This document shows, one piece after another, positions 46,366 to 54,295 of a stretch of DNA of 64,000 bases; position 1 is the stretch's first letter; each line of letters starts with the position of its first letter. The DNA comes from Sedimentibacter acidaminivorans. Lineage in GTDB: Bacteria; Bacillota; Clostridia; Tissierellales; Sedimentibacteraceae. The stretch spans positions 248,001-312,000 of the forward strand of contig NZ_JAGGKS010000001.1 in NCBI RefSeq assembly GCF_017873955.1, written 5' to 3'. The position numbers and the translations under genes are program-made. The notes below the pieces were generated by a model that was not told where the DNA came from, made no database searches, and saw only the letters and a list, made by a program, of their open reading frames with translations.

Positions 46366-47442
46366 TTATTCTTTTTTTAAATCTTTATCTGCATTTCTGA
46401 TTTCCGAATCCCATTTCTGTAACCATTCGCTTTGTTTTTCAGATAAAACTGACCAATCAACATCCATTGCTTTATACTCTGTCTGCATCCATTCGGGACA
46501 ATCTTTGAGGGCCGAGTTCAAAGTTGGTATTCTGTTGAACTCATTAGCAAACATTGCTTGTATTTCTGCACTTCCTGCAAATTCAACAAATGCTTTTGCA
46601 GCATTTGGATGTGGTGCACTTTTTATTGCAGCAACCCCATCAGTAATAATAACACTTCCACTTTCAGCATCTATTATTTCTAAAGGCATATTATTTTGGG
46701 TAATATTATCAATAATAGAACTTTGTGTTGCATAGCTAATTGCAGCTTCTTTCTTTCCAATAGATTGGAACAACATTGTTCCACTATTATAATAATTTTT
46801 CATATTTGTATCTAAATTTTTTAAGAAACTCCACGCTTCGTCTATTTTATCATTTCTATATGACTGGAATATTAAACTCATCATTGTAGAACGAATAGAA
46901 GAGGATGCTGAATCTCTTGAAACGATAAGTCCTTTATACTCTTCTTTTGCTAAATCAGCCCAATCCTTTGGTGCTTGCTCATTAGTTAACATTTCCTTAT
47001 TATAAAACATCATTACTGGTGTTTTTATTGTACCGTACCAGTTACCTTCCGAATCCTTGAACATTGAATCTAATTCACCTGCCCACGTAGGAGTCGTAGG
47101 CTCAAAAATTCCTTCTTCTGTCATCTCAATAAATAAAGATGAAGCTCCACCAAACATAATATCCGCCTGTGGATTTTCTTTTTCTGCTCTAACACGGTCT
47201 GCAAGTTCTCCTTTTAAATTGATAAATTCAACTTCTACTCCTGTTTTTTCAGTAAATGCATCAGATACTGCCTCTAACATTTCCTCTGAATGAGTAGAAT
47301 AAATTACTAATTTGTCCTCTAATTCTGACGATGCACCTGTTGGTGTTTCAGCTGATGCGTCATCCTTAGGTGTATTGCTATTGCATCCAGCAAGTCCAAA
47401 AACCAGAACTAAAGATAGCAATAGTATTAATACTTTTTTCAT
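46366..47442 (-). CDS. ABC importer solute-binding lipoprotein (iron/phosphonate-type family)
   Basis: A 358-aa receptor with a lipoprotein signal (LVFGLAGC), then the type II periplasmic-binding fold (KLVIYSTHSEEMLEAVSDAFTEKTGVEVEF, RAEKENPQADIMFGG, NMKNYYNSGTMLFQSIGKKEAA). Homologues bind Fe3+, 2-aminoethylphosphonate, hexose phosphates or polyamines, and I cannot choose among these by sequence. The NYY around residue 215 could be metal-liganding tyrosines as in FbpA, but that is a guess. GAGAGGAAAC precedes the ATG. It is first gene of the operon that ends in the PP2C-like phosphatase. Confidence 0.9.
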   Translation of the reverse strand: MKKVLILLLSLVLVFGLAGCNSNTPKDDASAETPTGASSELEDKLVIYSTHSEEMLEAVSDAFTEKTGVEVEFINLKGELADRVRAEKENPQADIMFGGASSLFIEMTEEGIFEPTTPTWAGELDSMFKDSEGNWYGTIKTPVMMFYNKEMLTNEQAPKDWADLAKEEYKGLIVSRDSASSSIRSTMMSLIFQSYRNDKIDEAWSFLKNLDTNMKNYYNSGTMLFQSIGKKEAAISYATQSSIIDNITQNNMPLEIIDAESGSVIITDGVAAIKSAPHPNAAKAFVEFAGSAEIQAMFANEFNRIPTLNSALKDCPEWMQTEYKAMDVDWSVLSEKQSEWLQKWDSEIRNADKDLKKE

Positions 47443-47645
47443 TTTGTTTCCTCTCTTTCGTAAATCTATTGTAATTTTTTATAATCAACAACATATTAAA
47501 GCAAACTGCAAATTCAATATATATTGTTTTTCCAGTAATTTTAACATCATTACTAAATTTTGTACAATAAATTAATTTCATAGTAAATATGGTTCGTATG
47601 ACAATCTTCTATAAAAGAGTTGCTAAATTTACGCTAAGAGGACCT

Positions 47646-47796
47646 CTATATAAGAGTTACTATACTGCAAAGGATTGGTGCTATGATGATTGCGGGAAGA
47701 TAATTTGCTACTTTAATTTTTGTAACCCCTATTATATTTAAACCAAGAGCTACTATCATAATAGAACCTGCACATGTGATTTCTGCTATAGCATAT
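47646..47796 (-). pseudogene. Remnant of a DUF554 (YdfK/YqgA-like) membrane protein, 3' end only
   Basis: The minus strand reads about 50 codons (YAIAEITCAGSIMIVALG, then LNIIGVTKIKV, then YLPAIIIAPIL) ending in TAG at 47646. This is the conserved C-terminal end of DUF554 proteins. An in-frame stop lies just upstream, there is no start codon or ribosome site, and the N-terminal about 170 residues are absent. The break lies 22 nt from one copy of the 40-bp direct repeat. Confidence 0.7.
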
Positions 47797-47817
47797 GATT
47801 ATCCTTTCTTTTTTTTA

Positions 47818-47857
47818 TAATTTTACTATTGATGTTAATAATTGTAAAGTTTTATTT
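47818..47857 (+). repeat. 40-bp direct repeat, left copy
   Basis: Begins TAATTTTACTATTGATG and ends AAAGTTTTATTT; 39 of 40 bases match 56960-56999 in the same orientation. On the minus strand it contains TTTACA, a 17-bp spacer and TAAAAT, a plausible promoter pointing at the DUF554 remnant. Confidence 0.8.
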
Positions 47858-47920
47858 GTAGAAATTGATTGGAAATACCAAGTCACAGTAAATTAACTAA
47901 AAACATTAGTCATAAACCCA

Positions 47921-47954
47921 AAACAGCATCCAAAGTAATACTCAGATGCTGTTT
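47921..47954 (-). terminator. Terminator after the 1955-aa SLH gene
   Basis: Stem AAACAGCATC / GATGCTGTTT with a 14-nt loop about 40 nt past the stop on the minus strand; the downstream U run is modest. Confidence 0.65.
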
Positions 47955-47994
47955 ATCATGATTTTTTGATTTTTTGTTAATATTTACTTTTTAA

Positions 47995-50900
47995 TTATAT
48001 CAAGCTCGACTTCTTAAGAAGCCTCTGAATCATAACGGCTACCTCTGCTCTTGTTATATTATCATTAGAAGCTATCTTGCTGTCCCCTTTACCTGAAGCT
48101 ATACCTGTTTTTAAACAAGAAGCAATATAGGTTTTAGCATAATCTGCAGTATTAAAGGAATCAGTAAAGCTCTCCAGAATTTTTTCAACTTCATCTGTTT
48201 CAAATTCTGCTTTTAATCCAGTTATTTTCATTGCTCTTGCTATCATGGTCATTGCTTGTTCTCTTGTAATTTGAACTGTTGGTGCAAAATTATTCTCATC
48301 AATACCAGATATAAGTTTGTATTCATGTGCTGTTTTAATATATCCACTGTACCATTCACTGTCTTTAACATCGATAAACGGGTTATCTCCCATTCCTGGT
48401 TTCAATCCCAGTGCTTTAATCATAATAGCTGCAAATTCAGCTCTTGTTATATCTCTGTCCGGTTCAAATTTACCATCTCTCATACCGCTTATTACCATTC
48501 TTGACCCCATGTCATTCACTGCATCTTTAGCCCAGTGATTGTCTACATCTTCGAATTCTACAGAGTTGTAGATAACTGAGTAGATGCTGTTGGTCAAGCT
48601 ATTGATTTTTGCATAATATTTACCGTCTATTTCAACAATCTGTGTAGGTACGTGAGAGAATGTCCCATCTTCATTTAATACTACTCCAGTAGTTATCCTT
48701 GAAGGTTCTATTTCTTCTAGTATGGCAATGGTTCTTTCTATGTATCTTTTGAATTTGGATAATTCTATTGCTTTTTCTCCATTTGCACATGTTATTTTAA
48801 ATTCTATTGGTTTTGCTATAATTTGATAGCTATTATTATTAGCTGTATCTTCTACTATTTTGGCTAAGTCTTCTAGCGGTTCCGCTACGCTTACGTTTAT
48901 TTTTATATCCTTAAGCTCAATTTGTCTGCCTAATTCATCCGACACATTGTCTATATTTATTTCTGAAGCAGGTAGTGTATATGTTACTCCTTCTGTTTTT
49001 ATTTCTAGTACTGCTTCTTTTATTTCCATGTTTTTAACTGTCTGTCCGTTTAATTGACAGTCTACAACTTTTGCTTCATTAGTAGGCGATATTGTAACGA
49101 CTGCATTATTTTCTTCATCTTGTAGTTTTTCTTCTATTTTTTTATTGTCAAGAATAATCGTTGTAACAATTCTGTTTTCTACTCTTGTTGTGCTTTCTGT
49201 TGCTGCCATTTCTCTTCTACCGTTAACTAGAACTTCCACTCCATTTTCTTTAGAGTGACTTCCACTTGATGATTTATGTGGAGTTACTTCATTGGAAGCT
49301 GATGATTCTATTCCAGATCCCTCTATATTAACAGCTTTTACTGTAAAAGTATAAGTAGTACCATTTGATAATCCCGTTACGGTAATAGGACTATCTGTAC
49401 CGTTAGCTATTATATTGCCTGGGCTTGAAGTTACTATATATCCTGTTATTTCACTTCTACCATTGTCAGTTGGTGCAGTAAAACTTATTATTGCTTGTCC
49501 ATTGCTTGCTATCGCTGTTATTTCAGTTGGCGCTATAGAAACTGTTCTTGGTATAGCACTAACTTGAGCAGTATTGGTAACCCTGTGTTCAGAATCCAAA
49601 ACTTTTACGGTAAATGTATACAAATTTCCGTTGGTCAATCCATTGACATTGTAACCAAATACACTATCAGCTACAGATGTTCCATTTCCTAGGTAGTCAT
49701 CTCCACTGTATACAGCGTAGGTCACCGCACCTGGAATAACAGACCATCTAAGTTTTATTGTTTGGTCATCTGGCTCTGTTGTGATAATTAATGTACCAGG
49801 TTCATCAACAGTGTATTGTTTGGTTAATATACCGCTGTCAATCATTCCTGTTTTTTCCGCTATTGCTTTCACTTTAACAACAGTACCTGGATTTCCTGTA
49901 ATGGATATTGGACCGTTATATATTTTACTGCTATAAGTTGGTATACTTCCATCCATAGTATAATGAATTGCTGCTCCGCTGGTTGTTGTTGCCAATGTTA
50001 CATTTGTACCTGAAAGTATTCTATCTTCTGCCGGGTTTACTGTAGGAGTCAACACGGTTCCTGCTGGAACAATATTTCCAGTTGCTGTAAATGTTGATGT
50101 AGATAGTTGATAGTTTTTTGCATCATCACCAACAAGTTTGATACCCGTTACATTTACACTTTTACTGTTGCCTATGTTAGCATCTGCAAATACTGCACTT
50201 GACGTAGTAACATGTGCATAAACATCATCTCCAGCAGCTTTCCAGCTAATAGTAATACTTTCAATAGTTGCTGCTTTTGAACCATCATATACTTTGTCAC
50301 TAATCACAATATTGCTAACTTCTACACTCTTTTTTTGTATATTAGCAGTAAGAATAGGTTGTTGCAAATCATAATACAATGCATCGGTGCCATCTAAGGT
50401 GTATCCGCTAACCGTCACAATTTTGTTTGTTCCTACATTTTTATCTGAGAACTGACCTACTACATTACTTGCATCCAGCTTTACTTCATCACCAGCGTTA
50501 ACGTCTCCTTCCAATGTTCCACCAGTAACTTCCGAACTAGTAGCACCGTCATAGACTTTACTTGCTGCACTTGATTCTGTGACTGCCAAATTTTTTTTAG
50601 GCTGAATGGTATAACTTAACATAGTTGTAGAACTGTCTTCATACCCCACTTCTACTCCATAAACCTTCAATATTACTTTATCTCCTGGATTACCAGTTAT
50701 GGTAACTGTCCCTCCGCTATTTATATAGTCGTCATCAATGGTAGGATTCTCTGGTGCTAGTCCCATCGTATAGTAGAGTGCAGCTCCATCATTACCTGCT
50801 GTCGTCAGCTTAACACTTGCCCCACTTTTGATTACTGCATTGTCTACAATGTCAGATATAGGTGTCGTGACAATACCAATATTAGCAATATTTCCAGTAG

Positions 50901-53862
50901 TAATATAATTATCACTAGCAAGTGTATAGTTTGCTTTGTCACTGCCGCCCAATGTCAGACCTGTCACCGATACCTGTTTTTCATTTCCCACCAAAGCATC
51001 TTCAAAAGTTGCTACTGCTGGTGTCGTACTATAATCAATAGCTACATCATCCCCGTCCACCTTTCCAGTCAATGTTGCTCCTGTGATTGTGGCTGTTGTA
51101 TTTCCATCATAAGATTTATTAGCAATTGTTATACTGTCTACTGTTACTGTTCTTGCTTTTATATTTCCAGTAGCAGTTCCTATGGAAGATATACTATAGT
51201 TTGCACTGTCTTCTCCTGTAAGTTGAATATTGCTAATCGATGCGGCGGCGCCTGTTGTGACATTAGCATACCCATCATATGTTGCCACTGCCACAGGTAC
51301 ATTTACTGATACGTCATCTGAGTCAACTATACCGATGCTAATTGGAATACTCGTGACTATCGCATCAGTAGTTCCGTCATATATTTTATCTTCAATTACG
51401 ATAGTGCCCAGAGTCAATGCTTTTTTTATAATATTTGCGGTTAAGGTTGTATTTAGCGTGTAATATTCTGCATCAATACCCTCCAATGAATATCCGCTGA
51501 CCACCGCAATTTTTTCATTTCCAGCATCTGCTGTAAGAATAGAAGCACTTGGTGTTCCCGAAAGAGTTACTAAATCCGTTCCAATTATCCCATTTAATCC
51601 TACACCTGTGAAATCTCCGGTTACATCTGTATTCCCATTATATTCTTTATTGTTCAGTGTAATGCCTGTCAATGTCAATTCTGTTTTAGATTGAACTGTA
51701 TAGGTCATATCTGCTACTACGCTGTCTGACTTACCTGATACTGCTGCAATAGCTTTAATTTTTAGAACATCTCCATATTTAAGTTCAGGCAATGTAATAG
51801 CACCACCGTTTGAAATATGTGTAGATGTTAATATCGTTGGCTCATCTGGTGTTGCATCATTCAGAGCCGTAGTATAGTAAATGGTCGCTCCCGTTTCGGA
51901 AGACAAGGTTATTTCTGCATTTTTCTTTATAGTGCCGTTGTTCATAATTACCGACCCTATTGGTAATTCAGCTATGTCTAGCTCCAATACATTGCTTAAA
52001 TTCCCTGCTTTATCCTTCACACGAATGTAGATACCCTTTGTTCCTGAAGATAAGCTTGTCAGATTAACTGTGTTTTCGCCAATTATACATGCTTTTCCGG
52101 TTACGCTTGTATCAATTGTTGGTGGATCCTCTCCATGTTCCACAATTTCATAATAATATGTACCCACCTCATTTGATGTAAATTTTAGAGTTGCATTTGT
52201 ATTACTTGTTCTACTTATTTCCCCTAATGTAATAGAAGGTTCCGTATTGTCTACTATAAATGAATTCACGCTACCTGCGCTTCGTGTGTTATCATCCGTT
52301 TGATACAAATATAATTTGTACGTTCCTTCTTCAAGTAGGTTCGGAAGTACTACCGTTGAACCCGATGCATAAGTTAAATCAGTAAAGGCTACACCATCCT
52401 TACTAATTTGGAGCTTTTTATTTACCATATCGCTAATTGAACTTAACTTCAACGTACCACCTTGCTTTATATTTTGACCAGAATATATAATCGGCCCATT
52501 TTTCAGAACAGACAAATAAAAAGTACGATTATCGCTTCCAATGACCATTTGTTTTGCACTATTATTAACTGCTGTATCTCGAGTAGCAGTTGTTGCCCAT
52601 TTATCAAATTGATAGTCTGACAACAAATAGGAAAGATTAATAATAGCTTTAACAATTCCATAATCTCCATCTATACTGCTGATTTCATTATAACCTGTAG
52701 AACTGTTTAAAGCACCTTTTACTGTTATTTCAGCACTATTCTTACTCCATACAGTCACGTCATATAGTGTTATTTTACCTGTATCATCAGATGCTGTAGA
52801 TATTGACTTTATAACTTTTGGTGATTTTGAAATAACCTTTCCATTTGTGTTTACATTTATTATTCCATTTATATTTGAAATTGATGATCCATTATTGTAT
52901 TCAGATTTAACCGTACCACCTGTGATGTTTATTGTACCACTGTAAACATTTATTGTATTGGCATAGGAGGATAACATTGCATTACCACTGATATTTATTG
53001 TACCAACACCAGATTGGAACACTGCCATACATAGAGTGTGAGCTGAATCTGCCCTAACATTCCCGCCTGAAATATTCACTGTTCCTTGACTGTTACTAAT
53101 TGCATAACTTTGTGATGCTGAAGTTGTTTCGACTGTTCCTCCTGTCATATTGACTACACCTGAAACATTATAAACTCCATAGCCCATTTTAGCAGTTGCT
53201 CTAATTGTACCTCCTAAAATATTTAATGTACCTGCTTGATTCCTTACTGCATGTGCACCATTAATATCTGTTGTAAACACTCCATCTTTTATATCAACCG
53301 TTCCTCCATTGTTAAATACGCCGTTTGAATATATTGGTACAGTTGTAATAAGCGTATTAGGTCCATCTATTGTCAATTTTGAGTCCGTACTATTTATATA
53401 TACAGCCTTTGATCTATTGCCAGAAACACTATATCCGCTATTATTTGTAATTTCTATATCATAAAAAGCGACTTGTTCGCCACCATTAACCACTAACAAA
53501 TATTCATTATCTACGCTGCTTGTAACCTTTCCTGTATATGTGGCAGCTTTAAGATTGTTATTGTTTTCATTATCTTTGGAAACAGTTGGAATAGAAAGTG
53601 CAGTTGTACCATCCCCAAATTGAATTACTTTTTCACCTGCTCCATCACTTATAGCCAGCGAAATAGCATTACTAATATTCGGTGCGGTTCCAACCTGTGT
53701 ACCTCCACTTGTGCCTGTATACACATCGTAACTGGTTCCGTTTGCAATAATTCTATGGGTAACAATAACCTCAGCACTTACATGTGAAGTCATTCCCAAA
53801 AGAATCACCATGATTATTATTGTTCCCAATATCTTGCTTACTTTGTTAAAAATATTCTTCAT
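47995..53862 (-). CDS. Giant modular SLH surface protein: beta-helix, five YDG repeats, FN3
   Basis: A 1955-aa secreted protein. Order: signal peptide (1-30); right-handed parallel beta-helix (about 110-345; repeated GTxNIxGGTVxx rungs); Ig-like segments; a chitobiase-type module (about 650-720); five tandem YDG-type beta-sandwich repeats (about 724-1264; SYDGNTTATITGATLTGKV style), interrupted after the third by another chitobiase-type module; a further one (IHYTMDGSIPTYSS); two FN3 domains (about 1357-1530); a pre-SLH domain; and three SLH repeats (about 1767-1955). The chain is long enough to project the beta-helix well beyond the cell wall. GGAG precedes the ATG. The anchor half is paralogous to the 1377-aa protein. 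It lies downstream of DUF2442 and LuxR-type regulator genes. Confidence 0.88.
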   Translation of the reverse strand: MKNIFNKVSKILGTIIIMVILLGMTSHVSAEVIVTHRIIANGTSYDVYTGTSGGTQVGTAPNISNAISLAISDGAGEKVIQFGDGTTALSIPTVSKDNENNNNLKAATYTGKVTSSVDNEYLLVVNGGEQVAFYDIEITNNSGYSVSGNRSKAVYINSTDSKLTIDGPNTLITTVPIYSNGVFNNGGTVDIKDGVFTTDINGAHAVRNQAGTLNILGGTIRATAKMGYGVYNVSGVVNMTGGTVETTSASQSYAISNSQGTVNISGGNVRADSAHTLCMAVFQSGVGTINISGNAMLSSYANTINVYSGTINITGGTVKSEYNNGSSISNINGIINVNTNGKVISKSPKVIKSISTASDDTGKITLYDVTVWSKNSAEITVKGALNSSTGYNEISSIDGDYGIVKAIINLSYLLSDYQFDKWATTATRDTAVNNSAKQMVIGSDNRTFYLSVLKNGPIIYSGQNIKQGGTLKLSSISDMVNKKLQISKDGVAFTDLTYASGSTVVLPNLLEEGTYKLYLYQTDDNTRSAGSVNSFIVDNTEPSITLGEISRTSNTNATLKFTSNEVGTYYYEIVEHGEDPPTIDTSVTGKACIIGENTVNLTSLSSGTKGIYIRVKDKAGNLSNVLELDIAELPIGSVIMNNGTIKKNAEITLSSETGATIYYTTALNDATPDEPTILTSTHISNGGAITLPELKYGDVLKIKAIAAVSGKSDSVVADMTYTVQSKTELTLTGITLNNKEYNGNTDVTGDFTGVGLNGIIGTDLVTLSGTPSASILTADAGNEKIAVVSGYSLEGIDAEYYTLNTTLTANIIKKALTLGTIVIEDKIYDGTTDAIVTSIPISIGIVDSDDVSVNVPVAVATYDGYANVTTGAAASISNIQLTGEDSANYSISSIGTATGNIKARTVTVDSITIANKSYDGNTTATITGATLTGKVDGDDVAIDYSTTPAVATFEDALVGNEKQVSVTGLTLGGSDKANYTLASDNYITTGNIANIGIVTTPISDIVDNAVIKSGASVKLTTAGNDGAALYYTMGLAPENPTIDDDYINSGGTVTITGNPGDKVILKVYGVEVGYEDSSTTMLSYTIQPKKNLAVTESSAASKVYDGATSSEVTGGTLEGDVNAGDEVKLDASNVVGQFSDKNVGTNKIVTVSGYTLDGTDALYYDLQQPILTANIQKKSVEVSNIVISDKVYDGSKAATIESITISWKAAGDDVYAHVTTSSAVFADANIGNSKSVNVTGIKLVGDDAKNYQLSTSTFTATGNIVPAGTVLTPTVNPAEDRILSGTNVTLATTTSGAAIHYTMDGSIPTYSSKIYNGPISITGNPGTVVKVKAIAEKTGMIDSGILTKQYTVDEPGTLIITTEPDDQTIKLRWSVIPGAVTYAVYSGDDYLGNGTSVADSVFGYNVNGLTNGNLYTFTVKVLDSEHRVTNTAQVSAIPRTVSIAPTEITAIASNGQAIISFTAPTDNGRSEITGYIVTSSPGNIIANGTDSPITVTGLSNGTTYTFTVKAVNIEGSGIESSASNEVTPHKSSSGSHSKENGVEVLVNGRREMAATESTTRVENRIVTTIILDNKKIEEKLQDEENNAVVTISPTNEAKVVDCQLNGQTVKNMEIKEAVLEIKTEGVTYTLPASEINIDNVSDELGRQIELKDIKINVSVAEPLEDLAKIVEDTANNNSYQIIAKPIEFKITCANGEKAIELSKFKRYIERTIAILEEIEPSRITTGVVLNEDGTFSHVPTQIVEIDGKYYAKINSLTNSIYSVIYNSVEFEDVDNHWAKDAVNDMGSRMVISGMRDGKFEPDRDITRAEFAAIMIKALGLKPGMGDNPFIDVKDSEWYSGYIKTAHEYKLISGIDENNFAPTVQITREQAMTMIARAMKITGLKAEFETDEVEKILESFTDSFNTADYAKTYIASCLKTGIASGKGDSKIASNDNITRAEVAVMIQRLLKKSSLI

Positions 53863-53908
53863 ATTTTTCTCCTTTACGTTGATTTTCTAAACAATATTAA
53901 AAGCTATA

Positions 53909-54142
53909 TTATCTTCCAATGTTACTTATAATTTCATCAATAGTTATCTGACATAGACTGTCCCATATAAGGATATTTTCGTTTTTAACCCAAACAGCTT
54001 TAAATCTGTTTATATCAGCAAGCTGGCTGAATCTGACTGTTTGCAATCTTGGTTTCATATCATATATAATTTTATGGTGGTTATTGAGTTCTATTGTCAA
54101 TGTATAATCATCACTGGGTAATATATTTAAAATTTTAGCCAT
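53909..54142 (-). CDS. DUF2442-family small protein
   Basis: A 77-aa protein with the DUF2442 pattern: AKILNILPSDDYTLTIELNNHHKIIYDMKPRL followed by the RFKAVWVKNENILIWDS strand. The start at 54142 has AAGGG 9 nt upstream; an ATG 9 nt earlier abuts the ribosome site. Such proteins often lie beside toxin-like DUF4160 genes, but none is seen here. It sits 46 nt upstream of the giant SLH gene, so it may be cotranscribed with it. Function unknown. Confidence 0.8.
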   Translation of the reverse strand: MAKILNILPSDDYTLTIELNNHHKIIYDMKPRLQTVRFSQLADINRFKAVWVKNENILIWDSLCQITIDEIISNIGR

Positions 54143-54170
54143 ATCTAACATCCCTTCATAAATGCAAATT

Positions 54171-54206
54171 AAAAAACTCCACTATAAAATTATAGCAGAG
54201 TTTTTT
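54171..54206 (-). terminator. Terminator after the LuxR/MalT-type regulator gene
   Basis: Stem AAAAAACTC / GAGTTTTTT with an inner CTATAA / TTATAG pairing, minus strand, between the regulator and the DUF2442 gene. A second overlapping inverted repeat (ATGCG / CGCAT, GGTAT / ATACC) lies at about 54208-54233. Confidence 0.75.
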
Positions 54207-54295
54207 AATGCGGTATATTATCGCATAAGATACCTTTTTTCTATTTAATTCTACGTTATTCTATTAATTTCCTTTATCTACATATAAATTACATT

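Noticed and set aside
47611-47664. Two copies of a TCTATAnAAGAGTTnCTA-like 18-mer 34 nt apart
   Set aside because: Short, imperfect and AT-rich; partly inside the DUF554 remnant; no clear function.
53909-54151. DUF2442 gene as half of a toxin-antitoxin pair
   Set aside because: No DUF4160 or other toxin-like partner gene is adjacent; neighbours are the regulator and the SLH gene.
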